DNA of 64,000 bases from Chryseobacterium sp. (GCA_031286615.1 JAITUA010000015.1:1-64000), one strand, 5' to 3'. Counted from the stretch's first letter, positions 26,393 through 36,212 are shown. Numbers and translations: made by a program. Notes: generated by a model from the letters alone, not told the origin.

Positions 26393-27379
26393 ATGAAGAA
26401 GAAAAATATACTAAAAGGTGTTTTATTTGTAGGGATTGGAGCTAGTATATATGGTATGTTGGCCACTTTTGTGAAAATGGCTTACCATGATGGTTTCACT
26501 ACTTCAGAAGTGACTACTTCTCAGTTCGTATTAGGTTTGACGGGACTTTTGATCCTTAATCTTATTCAGACCCTAACCTCAAAACAGAAATTATCGCTGC
26601 CAAATTCTAAAGAAGTAAGAATGCTGCTGCTTGCAGGAACTTCTTTAGGAGGAACAAGTTTATTCTATTATATTGCTGTACAATATATCAATGTTTCAAT
26701 TGCAATTGTACTGTTGATGCAGTCGGTATGGTTTAGCGTGGTGGTGGAAAGTATTCTTACAAAAAAACTGCCCAATGCAAGAAAAGTAGTTTCGGTAGTT
26801 ATCGTATTGCTGGGAACAGTTTTGGCCACGAATCTTATCAATATGGAAATTGAGCTGGACTGGCATGGAGTCTTCTGGGGATTGATGGCTGCTGCGTCGT
26901 ATACCTTGACAATGTTTACTTCCAATACACTGGCAACCCACCTTCCGGTTTTCAGGAAAAGTATTATCATGCTGGCGGGCGGTTCTGTAGTGGTTTTTGC
27001 ATTTTTATTCTTTGCACAGATCGGACCTATGTATTTTGATGGTTTAAAATCATTATACTTGAATTTTACAGATAACACAGAACATATTCACTCATTCAAT
27101 TATTCAATATTCCTGACATACGGATTTGTACTGGCTCTCTTTGGAACCATTATTCCACCAATTTTATTCAATGTCGGATTTCCAAATGCAGGGTTGGGTC
27201 TTGGAAGTATTGTTTCATCACTGGAACTTCCGGTTTCTGTGACGATGGCCTTTGTTTTATTAGGTGAGAAAGTATTTCTGATTCAATGGATAGGAATTGC
27301 TTTGATCCTTTTTGCAATTGTTTTGATGAATTTACCTTCAAAAAAAGTAAAAGAAGTTTCGGTGGCAGAATTGTCTTAA
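26393..27379 (+). CDS. EamA/DMT family transporter
   Basis: A 328-aa integral membrane protein with about ten hydrophobic segments arranged as two EamA halves. The first half contains 'TSLGGTSLFYYIAVQYINVSIAIVLLMQSV', the second 'GFPNAGLGLGSIVSSLELPVSVTMAFVLLGE', which is the characteristic end of the repeat. Members of the drug/metabolite transporter superfamily export amino acids, nucleosides or other metabolites; the substrate is not predictable. Single gene with its own terminator. Confidence 0.9.
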   Translation: MKKKNILKGVLFVGIGASIYGMLATFVKMAYHDGFTTSEVTTSQFVLGLTGLLILNLIQTLTSKQKLSLPNSKEVRMLLLAGTSLGGTSLFYYIAVQYINVSIAIVLLMQSVWFSVVVESILTKKLPNARKVVSVVIVLLGTVLATNLINMEIELDWHGVFWGLMAAASYTLTMFTSNTLATHLPVFRKSIIMLAGGSVVVFAFLFFAQIGPMYFDGLKSLYLNFTDNTEHIHSFNYSIFLTYGFVLALFGTIIPPILFNVGFPNAGLGLGSIVSSLELPVSVTMAFVLLGEKVFLIQWIGIALILFAIVLMNLPSKKVKEVSVAELS

Positions 27380-27407
27380 AAAAATATTTAAATAAAAATA
27401 ACAGTTG

Positions 27408-27437
27408 AAACCGTTCCTTTTGGAGCGGTTTTTTTTA
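27408..27437 (+). terminator. Terminator after EamA gene
   Basis: AAACCGTTCC (27408-27417) pairs with GGAGCGGTTT (27422-27431) with one G-T pair, followed by a T run. Confidence 0.85.
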
Positions 27438-27462
27438 ATTTTAATCTTTAAATAGAAGTTTC

Positions 27463-28455
27463 ATGAAACATTTTAGAAATATAACGGTTGCTTTTGGGTT
27501 GATGGTGTCAGGTTTTATGTTTTCACAGATAAAACCTCTGGATGCAATGCTTTCAGATTATAAATACCCTTATGAAGTTCATTTTCTTAATTTTAAGTCT
27601 CAGGGAGAAGATTTGAAAATGGCTTATATGGATGTAAAGCCACAAAAGCCCAATGGAAAAACAATAATGCTTCTTCATGGAAAGAATTTCAACGGAGCGT
27701 ATTGGGAGAAAACAGCAAAAGATTTGTCTGCGAAAGGATTCAGGGTAGTGATTCCTGATCAGATCGGGTTTGGAAAATCATCAAAACCTCATGCTTATCA
27801 GTTTTCTTTTTCACAACTGGCAGAAAACACGAAAGGAATTCTTGATGAGCTGAAAATTGATAAAGCAATCGTTCTGGGGCATTCGATGGGAGGAATGGTA
27901 GCAACCAGATTTACGCTATTATATCCTGAGAAAGTACAGAAGCTAATTCTCGAAAACCCAATCGGATTGGAGGATTATAAGACTTATGCAGCATATCAGA
28001 CCATCGATCAGGCGTATCAGTCCGAACTGAAAAATACTGCGGAAACCTATAAAAACTATCAGCTTAAATTCTATTATGATAACAAATGGAAAGAAGAATA
28101 TCAGCCCTGGCTTGATCTGATTGCAGGATGGACACTTCATAAAGATTACCCTCAGGTAGCCTGGGATGCAGCGCTTACTTCGGATATGATCTATAACCAA
28201 CCGGTATGTTATGAATTTAAAAATATAAAAGTTCCCACATTGCTTATTATTGGAACAAGAGACAGAACGGCAATCGGGAAAGATAGAGCTCCCAAGGAAC
28301 TCCAGCCAAAAATGGGACAGTATCAGGAGCTTGGAAAGAAAACCCAGCGTGAAATTGCAGGCTCAAAGCTTGTAGAGATTGAAAACGTAGGGCATCTTCC
28401 ACACATCGAAGTGTACCCTCAGTTCTTTGAAGCTCTGTATAATTTTATACAATAA
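27463..28455 (+). CDS. Secreted alpha/beta hydrolase
   Basis: A 330-aa protein with an N-terminal signal peptide ('LMVSGFMFSQIKP'). The alpha/beta-hydrolase fold is clear: oxyanion region 'MLLHGKNFNGAYW', nucleophile elbow 'LGHSMGGMVA' (Ser141), 'LENPIGLEDY', acid in 'LIIGTRDRTAIG' and the histidine in 'VENVGHLPHIEVY'. Family members act on esters, lactones or related bonds; substrate unknown. Located in the periplasm by its signal. It begins just after the EamA terminator and faces the convergent MFS gene. Confidence 0.9.
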   Translation: MKHFRNITVAFGLMVSGFMFSQIKPLDAMLSDYKYPYEVHFLNFKSQGEDLKMAYMDVKPQKPNGKTIMLLHGKNFNGAYWEKTAKDLSAKGFRVVIPDQIGFGKSSKPHAYQFSFSQLAENTKGILDELKIDKAIVLGHSMGGMVATRFTLLYPEKVQKLILENPIGLEDYKTYAAYQTIDQAYQSELKNTAETYKNYQLKFYYDNKWKEEYQPWLDLIAGWTLHKDYPQVAWDAALTSDMIYNQPVCYEFKNIKVPTLLIIGTRDRTAIGKDRAPKELQPKMGQYQELGKKTQREIAGSKLVEIENVGHLPHIEVYPQFFEALYNFIQ

Positions 28456-28460
28456 AATAC

Positions 28461-28531
28461 TTGAAACATTAAGTTTTCCTGAGCGATTAAAATAATAAGC
28501 TATTTTACTTTCCTTAAACTTAATGTTTCAA
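28461..28531. terminator. Long inverted repeat between convergent genes
   Basis: 16-bp perfect arms TTGAAACATTAAGTTT (28461-28476) and its complement (28516-28531) around a 39-nt loop, between the hydrolase and the MFS gene. The probable function is bidirectional termination. Confidence 0.6.
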
Positions 28532-28535
28532 ATTA

Positions 28536-29675
28536 TTACTTTTTGCGATCAATAAATAGTAAAGCACAAACTCCAATTCCAGAAAACAAGATACAGGAAA
28601 TCCCTAAATTTTGTATAAAACCAATACTTATCAGACCTAAGCCTATCAGGATATAATAAATCAGTCCCAGTAAAGCTCCTGCACTTCCGGTTTCGTTTTT
28701 ATAATTGATAAGTGCAGTACTGAGAACATTTGGAATTGCAATACTGAATGCCATCACAATGAAAAAATAAGGGATTAAAAAGTATATCCCTTTACTCATC
28801 AGAATCCATACGAAAATAGAGGCGATACATGCAGTAAATGTACCAGCTTCAACTAAGTGTTTAGGCTGTATATTCCTCAATAGCAGGAATCTGTTAAGTT
28901 TTGCTCCTGCAAATGTTCCGCCAGCCAATATGACACTGCTATATCCGAAAACATAAGAGGAATAATGATATTCCTTAAAGATAAACGGAGCCAGTGAGTA
29001 GTAAGAAAACAATAAGACATTAAAACTCATAATCAGTAAGCAGCACTTTATGATTGCTTGGTCACGAAGCATTCTCCTTAATAATTCAGTTAAAATACCC
29101 ACGTTGATTTCCTTTACTGAATGCTGGGTTTCTGAAATTTTCTTACGGGAAAGAATATAAAATAATCCTGCAAGCAGACATAGGGTTATAAAAACGCCCT
29201 GATGTCCAACGGAAGAAGTCAATACTGATCCGGTAATCATTCCAACTACAGGGCTTATGGATAAACCAATGCCAATCCAGGAAAATACTTTGCTGATATT
29301 GTTTTGGTCATAAGTATCTCTTAGAATTGTTTGTGTCACAATAGAGCCCACAGAAATTCCAAATGCAGAAATAATCCTGGCACTAAGGAAAATCATGAAA
29401 TTGGGAGCAAAAACAGCTGTCAATGTTCCGATTCCATAGGTGATAAGCCCGAATTCAAGGGATTTTTTCCTTCCGATTCTGTCACATTGTATTCCCCAAA
29501 ATGCTACTCCCAATGCAAATGCTATAAAATATAAGCTGATCGTAAGGGCAACAGATTCTTCCTTCACTCCGAACTGCTCCTGAATCATTGGTAAAACCGG
29601 GCTGTAAATGGTTTCTACAAACTGAGGAAGCATTATAAGTACGGTCAGCAGCCAGATCGGATTTGTCTTTTTCAT
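28536..29675 (-). CDS. MFS transporter, Bcr/CflA-like
   Basis: A 379-aa membrane protein with 12 predicted helices. The signature loop of the major facilitator family is present after helix 2 ('WGIQCDRIGRKKSLEFGLITYG'), and motif C-like glycines follow in 'GIGLSISPVVGMITGSVLTS'. The N-terminus 'VLPMIQEQFGVKEESVALTISLYFIAFALG' is typical of the Bcr/CflA drug-resistance group. It is divergent from an AraC regulator with 77 bp between, so it is very probably controlled by it. Confidence 0.9.
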   Translation of the reverse strand: MKKTNPIWLLTVLIMLPQFVETIYSPVLPMIQEQFGVKEESVALTISLYFIAFALGVAFWGIQCDRIGRKKSLEFGLITYGIGTLTAVFAPNFMIFLSARIISAFGISVGSIVTQTILRDTYDQNNISKVFSWIGIGLSISPVVGMITGSVLTSSVGHQGVFITLCLLAGLFYILSRKKISETQHSVKEINVGILTELLRRMLRDQAIIKCCLLIMSFNVLLFSYYSLAPFIFKEYHYSSYVFGYSSVILAGGTFAGAKLNRFLLLRNIQPKHLVEAGTFTACIASIFVWILMSKGIYFLIPYFFIVMAFSIAIPNVLSTALINYKNETGSAGALLGLIYYILIGLGLISIGFIQNLGISCILFSGIGVCALLFIDRKK

Positions 29676-29752
29676 TTTTTTTTCTGCAAAGTTTCCAAAA
29701 TTTCAATGTATATTTATAATGATATAAAAACAAAAAACATCAAAAATAGGAC

Positions 29753-30535
29753 ATGGCTGTATTGAAGCAAAATGAAAAATTTGATGCAGATTCCATTCGG
29801 GAAAAAGTAATTGGAATAGCTTCTGATATGGTGATGCATGATTCCGGCTTTCATTTTCATACAACGAAAGCTCAGTTATTATATGCACCATCTGGTTGTA
29901 TGACCGTTACTACTTCTGACAGGCAATTGGTTTTGCCTCCATTCAGAATGCTTTGGATTCCTGCCAATGAGATTCATCGGGTGAACTTCAGAAATATTGT
30001 GGCTTACAGATCTATCTATTTTGATGAATCTTATGCAAAGAAATATATGAGTTCAAGCCTTAGAATTCTGCATGTAAATCCATTATTAAAGGAAATTATA
30101 GAAAGGATCTGTTTTTGGGAATGGTCTGATCTCAGAAGTGATCAGATCAGTCTGCTTAATGTGTTTTGGGATGAAATAAGCGGAGCTCCGGAGGAAAAAA
30201 TGGAACTTAAAATACCACAAGACTGGCGTTTTAAGAAATTTTCAGAAGAATGGACTCTGCGCTATGCCATACCGCCGATGTTGAAAGAACTTGCAGAAAA
30301 AACCGGGGCTGTGGAGAAAACAATCAGCCGTATTTTTAAAAAAGAAACAGGGCTGTCTTATCAGGAATGGAGACAGCAATGGCGATTGCAGCGATCAATT
30401 GAACTTTTGGTAGAAGGTAATTCAATAGGAGAGGTGTCTCATATTTTGGACTTCTCTTCAGATAGTGCTTTTATTGAGTTTTTCAAAAAACAGACAGGCT
30501 CAACTCCTTTGCAGTATCTCATAAAACATGAGTGA
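29753..30535 (+). CDS. AraC family regulator, divergent from MFS gene
   Basis: A 260-aa protein with an N-terminal cupin domain ('FHFHTTKAQLLYAPSGCMTV', 'PPFRMLWIPANEIHRVNF') and a C-terminal AraC helix-turn-helix pair ('MLKELAEKTGAVEKTISRIFKKETGLSYQEWRQQW', 'IGEVSHILDFSSDSAFIEFFKKQTGSTPLQY'). The layout, regulator and efflux gene back to back, is the usual one for a local activator or repressor of the transporter. The inducer is probably a substrate of the pump. Confidence 0.9.
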   Translation: MAVLKQNEKFDADSIREKVIGIASDMVMHDSGFHFHTTKAQLLYAPSGCMTVTTSDRQLVLPPFRMLWIPANEIHRVNFRNIVAYRSIYFDESYAKKYMSSSLRILHVNPLLKEIIERICFWEWSDLRSDQISLLNVFWDEISGAPEEKMELKIPQDWRFKKFSEEWTLRYAIPPMLKELAEKTGAVEKTISRIFKKETGLSYQEWRQQWRLQRSIELLVEGNSIGEVSHILDFSSDSAFIEFFKKQTGSTPLQYLIKHE

Positions 30536-30683
30536 TATTTTGCAGTTAATAAAGTGTATGGATAATTATGAATCTCGCCAAACCCTGTCAAGGGTTTAAT
30601 GAACATAAATAAATATTGATAATTTAGAAACTGGAATAGGAGCTCCAGGTAGAAAATAAAAAATGTTTTAAACAAAAAAAAGA

Positions 30684-30701
30684 CTGTTTACGTATAAACA
30701 G
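30684..30701 (-). terminator. Terminator of rplS
   Basis: CTGTTTA (30684-30690) / TAAACAG (30695-30701) with A-rich and T-rich flanks, just downstream of the rplS stop. Confidence 0.75.
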
Positions 30702-30729
30702 CCTCTTTTTGTATGTATTGTTGTCTGAA

Positions 30730-31086
30730 TTATTTCTTCTTGTAAGCAGCGTCTTTGATTCTTGCTTTTTTACCTCTAAGGTTTCTGAAGTAGTAAATTC
30801 TAGCTCTTCTAACTCTACCTTTTCTATCAAGCTCGATTTTTTGAAGCGCAGGCAGGTTAATAGGGAATACTCTTTCTACACCTACATCACCACTCATTTT
30901 TCTGATAGTGAAAGTTTTTGTAGAACCAGTACCTCTTAATTGGATAACTGTTCCTTTGAAGAACTGAGTTCTTGTCTTTTGTCCTTCTTTAATTTCGTAA
31001 TACACAGTAATTGTATCACCTGCTTTGAATTCAGGGAATTCTTTTTTAGCAATGTACTTGTCTTGTACGTACTTTAATAAATCCAT
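30730..31086 (-). CDS. rplS: 50S ribosomal protein L19
   Basis: A 118-aa protein matching L19 over its whole length: 'MDLLKYVQDKYIAKKEFPEF', 'GDTITVYYEIKEG', 'RTQFFKGTVIQLRG', 'TFTIRKMSGDVGVERVFPIN', 'GRVRRARIYYFRNLRGKKARI'. L19 lies at the 30S-50S interface. Here it is a single transcription unit; in many other bacteria it ends the rpsP-rimM-trmD-rplS operon. It has its own promoter (31156-31163) and terminator. Confidence 0.98.
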   Translation of the reverse strand: MDLLKYVQDKYIAKKEFPEFKAGDTITVYYEIKEGQKTRTQFFKGTVIQLRGTGSTKTFTIRKMSGDVGVERVFPINLPALQKIELDRKGRVRRARIYYFRNLRGKKARIKDAAYKKK

Positions 31087-31155
31087 TATTAATAAAATAA
31101 AATGTTAAAGCTAAGCAACTTACACGTTCTTCGTCAGAGGTTGAATAACAGGTTG

Positions 31156-31163
31156 CAAATGTA
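31156..31163 (-). promoter_or_regulatory. rplS promoter -7 element
   Basis: On the minus strand TACATTTG matches TAnnTTTG; a TTTGG further upstream (about 31191-31196) is a possible -33 element. The leader would be about 65 nt. Confidence 0.65.
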
Positions 31164-31381
31164 CAAAATAGTTTTTGAATACGCCAAATAATTAATGTAC
31201 TAAAAACTATAATTTTTTCATTCCGCGTTTGTTAAAAAATTAACGGTTTCTTTAAAATACCATCAGACAGAGTTTATATGGGAATTCTACTTTTGCCCGA
31301 AATAAAAAATCTTAACACCGATTTTTAAATTCCTGATTCACAACTTAAAACTATATATGTTATTTTAAAACTAAAGCTATT

Positions 31382-34120
31382 ATGAAACATTATTTCTTCT
31401 TTTTTTGTTTCGCGGTCCAGATGGCTTTCGGGCAGGTTTTGTTTCCTTATTTACAAAATCCTACCCCGAACTCTATGATCGTCAATTGGAAAACAGCTTC
31501 CAATAATGAAACAACAGTGATCTACGGAGATTCTCCAACGAATTTGAACGTGACGGTAACAGGAACTACCAATATCTTTTCAGATACCGGATACAACAAC
31601 AACTATTATTATCATACGGCAAAGGTTACCAATCTGCAGCCGAATACAAAATACTATTATAAGATAAAAACAGGAACAAGCGAGTCTGCTGTCTACAATT
31701 TCAGAACACTTCCTTTACCTGGACAAGCTGTAACAGCCAATGGAAAGATCCGTTTCCTTATTATGGGTGATAACCAGATTAAAGCTGAACCCAGATATGA
31801 CACGCTTACGCTGAATGCCTATAAAAAATTAAAGGAAAAATTCGGGGCTGCTTCAGATCCTTCGGATAATATTGCTCTTACTTTTATGGTGGGAGATCAG
31901 GTGGATGTAGGAACATTGGATCATTATGAAAATGTTCACTTTAAAAAGAACATCAAATTATCACCGTATCTGCCTATTCAGACAACAGTAGGAAATCATG
32001 AAACCTATGGAACGATGGGAATGAATTCTTACTATGCTCATTTTTATATTGATGAAATTAGTTATAAAGGGATAAGCTCAGGAAATGAAAATTATTATGC
32101 TCAGCAGGCTGGGAATGTATTATTTGTAAGTTTAAGCTCAGAACATACGGGATCTGCACAGCAGACATGGCTTCAGCAGATCTTAACAGCAGCTAACAAT
32201 GATACTACTGTAGACTGGATCATTTCTTTAAGCCACAGACCTTATCAGGCTGAGCAATATGTAGGAGATATCTCTACATGGGTAAGAGAAAATGCTGTAC
32301 CGCTTCTGGTAACTTCTGATAAATATTTAATGCACGTGGGAGCCCACCATCATTTATACCACAGAGGACAGCTTAAAAATACACCAAACTATCAGATTAT
32401 TTCTGGTGGAACGGCTTGGGATCAGTATTGGGGAATGTCTAATGAAAAAGATTTTGATGATGTTCAGAAAACTTTGACAGACTGGACGTACCAGATCGTA
32501 GAAGTAGATATTCCGACAGGAAAAGTGGATATTGAATGTTATTCCATAGGAGGAGTTTACAACAAGAAAAATAATGTGTTGGTAGATTCTTTCCACAGGT
32601 ATAAAAATCAGCCTAAACCGGCAAAACCATCCATTACAAACAGTTTCTCGGGGACTATCACTTTACCTTTGACATTGAATGGAAGTGCATTTAGCTCTTC
32701 AAATAATGAATTGTTGAACACAACACAGTTTCTGATCAGTAAGACATCCAATTTTTCTGTGATTGAAAAAGAATTCTACCGCGATTTTGAAAACTGGTTC
32801 GGAAAAGACGGAAACGGAACTCCGGATAAAACCAAAAACCTGAATGATGGAGTAGATATTACAAAAGCAACATTGGCTGCGAACTCTATTCCAAACGGAA
32901 TCTATTACGTGAAAACGCGTTACAGAGACAGAAACCTGGAGTGGAGTGACTGGAGTGATGTAAAGCAGTTTGAAATTACAGGAAGTGTTGTTTCAAATCC
33001 TACATTTACCTTAAATAAAACAGAATATACCCAAAATGAAGCGATTACTGCTACTTTCACCGGAGGTCCGGGGAATCAGCAGGATTGGGTAGGAATTTAT
33101 AAAAAAGGGCAAACGCCGGCCAGTACAACTTCACAAGTATACAGTTATACGAATGGACAGGTAGCAGGAACGGTTACTTTTAATAATGGTATGGCTAATA
33201 AAGGTCAGTACTTTGCAGGATTTTTTGCTAACGGCGGTTATACGGAAATCACTCCAAGAAAAGAGTTCTATGTAGGACCGAAAGTTCAGCTGCAGACAAC
33301 TTCTGATACCTATCCTGTAGGAGGAACAGTGGTTCTTAATTTTACAAATGGGCCCAACTTACAGAAAGATTGGATCGGAATTTATAAAATGGGGCAGACT
33401 CCGGGAACTACAGCTTCTATCAAATGGAGCTATGTAACTACTGCATCAGGAACGCTTAATTTCACAGGACTTCCGAAAGGATATTATTATGCTCAGTATC
33501 TGCTGGAAGACGGATATAACGGAATCGGGGAGAAGGTATTTTTTAAAGTAGGAGATATCGTAACTGATCTTTGGATCAATAAACCGGTATATACTTTAGG
33601 TGAAAATATTACAGCTTCATGGACAGATTCTCCAGGGATTATCAAAGACTGGTTGGGAATTTACCCACAAAGTGTTCAGACACCGGATGATAACTTTGTT
33701 TCTTATACCTATTTTGACGGAGTAACTCAGGGAACAAAGACAATTCAGGGAACAGCAGTACCTGCTACACCAGGAAATTATTATATGGTTATGTTTACCA
33801 ATGATTCTTATACGGAAGTTTCAAATAGAGTACAGTTTCAGGTAACTTCACCAACGTTAGGAACTGAAGAAACCAGAAGTACAGAGAAAAATGTAGTGTT
33901 GTATCCAAATCCAACAAAACCGGGGCAGCCTACTTTCATTAAGAGTGATTACCCGATTGAGAAAATCGAATTGGTTTCAGCTTCAGGAGAACTGCTTTAT
34001 GTATCAAAAAATATCAATAACCAACGTTTCTCTTTGGTGAATGAAAATCTTCCGGCAGGCGTTTATTTTGTAAAAGTACACGGAAGAAAACTCTTTACTT
34101 TAAAACTGATTATTCAGTAA
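31382..34120 (+). CDS. Secreted metallophosphoesterase with T9SS tail
   Basis: A 912-aa protein: signal peptide ('FFFCFAVQMAFGQ'), an N-terminal purple-acid-phosphatase-like fibronectin domain ('PTPNSMIVNWKTAS', 'LQPNTKYYYKI'), then a calcineurin-like phosphoesterase domain with the metal ligands in order 'IMGDNQ', 'MVGDQVD', 'TVGNHETYG', 'SLSHRPYQ' and 'GAHHHLYHRG'. After it come three similar ~95-aa beta domains sharing 'DWIGIYKxGQTP' (33085-33260, 33366-33550, 33650-33840). A T9SS type A sorting domain ends the protein ('VLYPNPTKPGQP'). Probably a surface or secreted phosphatase that releases phosphate; the exact substrate is unknown. Confidence 0.9.
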   Translation: MKHYFFFFCFAVQMAFGQVLFPYLQNPTPNSMIVNWKTASNNETTVIYGDSPTNLNVTVTGTTNIFSDTGYNNNYYYHTAKVTNLQPNTKYYYKIKTGTSESAVYNFRTLPLPGQAVTANGKIRFLIMGDNQIKAEPRYDTLTLNAYKKLKEKFGAASDPSDNIALTFMVGDQVDVGTLDHYENVHFKKNIKLSPYLPIQTTVGNHETYGTMGMNSYYAHFYIDEISYKGISSGNENYYAQQAGNVLFVSLSSEHTGSAQQTWLQQILTAANNDTTVDWIISLSHRPYQAEQYVGDISTWVRENAVPLLVTSDKYLMHVGAHHHLYHRGQLKNTPNYQIISGGTAWDQYWGMSNEKDFDDVQKTLTDWTYQIVEVDIPTGKVDIECYSIGGVYNKKNNVLVDSFHRYKNQPKPAKPSITNSFSGTITLPLTLNGSAFSSSNNELLNTTQFLISKTSNFSVIEKEFYRDFENWFGKDGNGTPDKTKNLNDGVDITKATLAANSIPNGIYYVKTRYRDRNLEWSDWSDVKQFEITGSVVSNPTFTLNKTEYTQNEAITATFTGGPGNQQDWVGIYKKGQTPASTTSQVYSYTNGQVAGTVTFNNGMANKGQYFAGFFANGGYTEITPRKEFYVGPKVQLQTTSDTYPVGGTVVLNFTNGPNLQKDWIGIYKMGQTPGTTASIKWSYVTTASGTLNFTGLPKGYYYAQYLLEDGYNGIGEKVFFKVGDIVTDLWINKPVYTLGENITASWTDSPGIIKDWLGIYPQSVQTPDDNFVSYTYFDGVTQGTKTIQGTAVPATPGNYYMVMFTNDSYTEVSNRVQFQVTSPTLGTEETRSTEKNVVLYPNPTKPGQPTFIKSDYPIEKIELVSASGELLYVSKNINNQRFSLVNENLPAGVYFVKVHGRKLFTLKLIIQ

Positions 34121-34148
34121 CAAGTAAACGAAACACAATTATAATTTT

Positions 34149-34180
34149 AGAGACCGCTGGAAATAGCGGTCTCTTTTTTA
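34149..34180. terminator. Terminator after phosphoesterase gene
   Basis: AGAGACCGCT (34149-34158) / AGCGGTCTCT (34164-34173) with a T run. Confidence 0.9.
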
Positions 34181-34307
34181 ATCTTATAAAAGTAATCGGA
34201 GGTCAGCCAAAATAGGTTCTTCGTTATTATCTGTGAAATCCGGATTATAATTAACAAAAAAACAGCTCTAAAAAATTGAAACTGCTTTTAATATATTGAT
34301 GCGATAA

Positions 34308-35837
34308 TTAGTCAACGTATAGATCATCCTCGCTTAATGTAGCCGGATTTTCGGTGGAAGCATACTCTTCCGGTATATCAGCCAGTGCTTTTGTTTCCTG
34401 AAGAAGCTTTCCATCAGTACTATACAGTTTTAGGAGTACCCATTTTCCACTGCGTTCAAGCTCTTTGACTCCGTTTAGGGTAGTGAGTTTTATTTTTCCA
34501 CTTTGTAAAATGCCTGCTTTTACAGAAGATTTATTGGCAGGTTTTCCTTTTACATACTGTACAATTTGTGCGGTGAAGAAGTAATCATAATCTCCGTCTT
34601 CACTCAAAGGTTGGTTGTAAGTGTACAAAAGAGCACCTTTATTATCATAGATAGTGGCGTCGTAAGCGGTCTGTTTAGAGTTTAACTTCTTCTCAGATTT
34701 CAGCTTTTTCTCTTCAGTATACATTTTAGTATTCACTAAAACACCTTCCTTGTATTGAATTTCAGTAAGTCCTTCGTAGGCTGTACCGTTATATGGCATT
34801 TCATCTTTATAGATTAAGGTAGATTTCAGTTTTCCGTCCGGAGAATAATATTTAATCTCCTGGGTAACATTGTCTTTTAAGGTTTTCTCAGAAGATAACT
34901 TTCCTTCTTCGTCAAAATATTTACTGATGATGATTGAGCCGTTTTTATATATATCAACAGAAGATATCAGTGCATAATCATAATTAAGCTCATAATCTTC
35001 ACCCTCTGTCGGCTGGTAAATATCATTCTCTTTATCGTACTGATAAACAAGGTGGCCTATTTTTTTACCGGATTCATCATACGTGGTTTTATAACCGTCT
35101 TTTTTGTTCCTCTTCTGTTCCTGAAGCAGCTGTCCGTTTTTAGCATAGATGATACTTTCCTTTATAGAGCCGTCACTTTTAGTTTTTTCGATTTTTGAAA
35201 TCCTCATTGGATTCGGGTAATAATCTACCTGCAGCCCTTCTCCTGAACCCGAAGGAGATGTGCCAATAAGTTTCCCTTTCTCACCGTAATATTTAGTCTC
35301 ATAATTACCGTCTTTATCAGAAGTGGTTTCGTACCTGATTCCCTTAATATCTTCATCGTAAATAATGGTCTTTACGGGCAGAGAATTCTCATAAGTAGTT
35401 ATCGTGTTATAAAAAGATTCATTTTCAGGATCCTTGTATGCCACCATTTTTCCAGTAAAGTTTCCATCTGCTTTGTAGACCATATCTTCTGTAATCCGGC
35501 CTTTATCATCATAAGACTGAGAAGCTCCAACCTGCTTTCCGTTAGAATAATTTACAGTACTCATGATCTTTCCTTCAGGAGTGTACCAGGTCACTTTTCC
35601 GTCAAAAACTTCACTATTTGGAGTTATGTCAGAAGCCAGACCTTCCATCTGTAATTTTCCGTCTTTATAGAAGTCTTTGATAAGGGTGAGTTTACCTTTA
35701 GGAGTTGTTTCACGGTAATATTCCATTTTATCCTGAGTGGTTTTTTCCCAGTTTTCATCGAAATAAGTTTTTTCCTGTGCATACACATTGATGCTGAGTA
35801 CCAGGGCAAGTAATGCTGAGGTAAATAATTTTTTCAT
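34308..35837 (-). CDS. Secreted MORN/YwqK-like repeat protein
   Basis: A 509-aa protein with a signal peptide ('ALLALVLSINVYAQEK'). Most of it is made of ~22-residue repeats of the form 'YYxEKGKLIGTSPSG', 'YSPDGKLKSTLIYKD', 'YFDEEGKLSSEKTLKD', i.e. the MORN-like pattern of the family annotated as YwqK antitoxin repeat proteins. Despite that family name, no toxin gene is next to it and I do not call it an antitoxin. Such proteins are frequent in Flavobacteriia and are of unknown function; the signal places it in the envelope. Confidence 0.75.
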   Translation of the reverse strand: MKKLFTSALLALVLSINVYAQEKTYFDENWEKTTQDKMEYYRETTPKGKLTLIKDFYKDGKLQMEGLASDITPNSEVFDGKVTWYTPEGKIMSTVNYSNGKQVGASQSYDDKGRITEDMVYKADGNFTGKMVAYKDPENESFYNTITTYENSLPVKTIIYDEDIKGIRYETTSDKDGNYETKYYGEKGKLIGTSPSGSGEGLQVDYYPNPMRISKIEKTKSDGSIKESIIYAKNGQLLQEQKRNKKDGYKTTYDESGKKIGHLVYQYDKENDIYQPTEGEDYELNYDYALISSVDIYKNGSIIISKYFDEEGKLSSEKTLKDNVTQEIKYYSPDGKLKSTLIYKDEMPYNGTAYEGLTEIQYKEGVLVNTKMYTEEKKLKSEKKLNSKQTAYDATIYDNKGALLYTYNQPLSEDGDYDYFFTAQIVQYVKGKPANKSSVKAGILQSGKIKLTTLNGVKELERSGKWVLLKLYSTDGKLLQETKALADIPEEYASTENPATLSEDDLYVD

Positions 35838-36110
35838 GTTTTTATTTAAAATTTGATTTTGATATGATTAATGTGATGGTATATGTTGAAATGTTTCTCT
35901 GAAGAGATCAGAAGAAGTAAAGGGCAATACTATTCTGCCGTAAAATAATTTTTATATTAAAATTGTGTTTAAATCAATGATATCCGAAATAAAATTGAGT
36001 GAATTTCTGGATTTGAAGGCTCAAATATAAATCAATTTGATGAGAAATACCATAAAAACGAACAGACTTGTTTGTTTTTATTGATAAAAGATTGATTTTT
36101 ATAGTTTTAA
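35838..36110. other. Divergent intergenic region
   Basis: About 270 bp of AT-rich DNA holding the promoters of the repeat-protein gene and of the scoA unit. No strong palindrome seen. Confidence 0.4.
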
Positions 36111-36212
36111 ATGTTGAAAAAAAAGATTCAAAAAAAGGATTCAATTCAGGACTATTTCCAGTCGTGGGATATACCGGAAAATTTATTAAATTTAGCCAAC
36201 AGAAAAATCTAA
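36111..36212 (+). CDS. Possible 33-aa small protein upstream of scoA
   Basis: ATG at 36111 opens a 33-codon frame, lysine-rich at first ('MLKKKIQKKDSIQDYFQ') and then 'SWDIPENLLNLANRKI'. It stops 6 bp before the scoA start, so it could be translated as a leader and coupled to scoA. The composition of its second half looks protein-like rather than random AT sequence. No family is recognised; it may be a chance frame. Confidence 0.3.
   Translation: MLKKKIQKKDSIQDYFQSWDIPENLLNLANRKI

Noticed and set aside
34308-35837. Antitoxin function suggested by the YwqK family name
   Set aside because: No toxin gene is adjacent and the protein has a signal peptide and many MORN-like repeats; the family name alone is not evidence.
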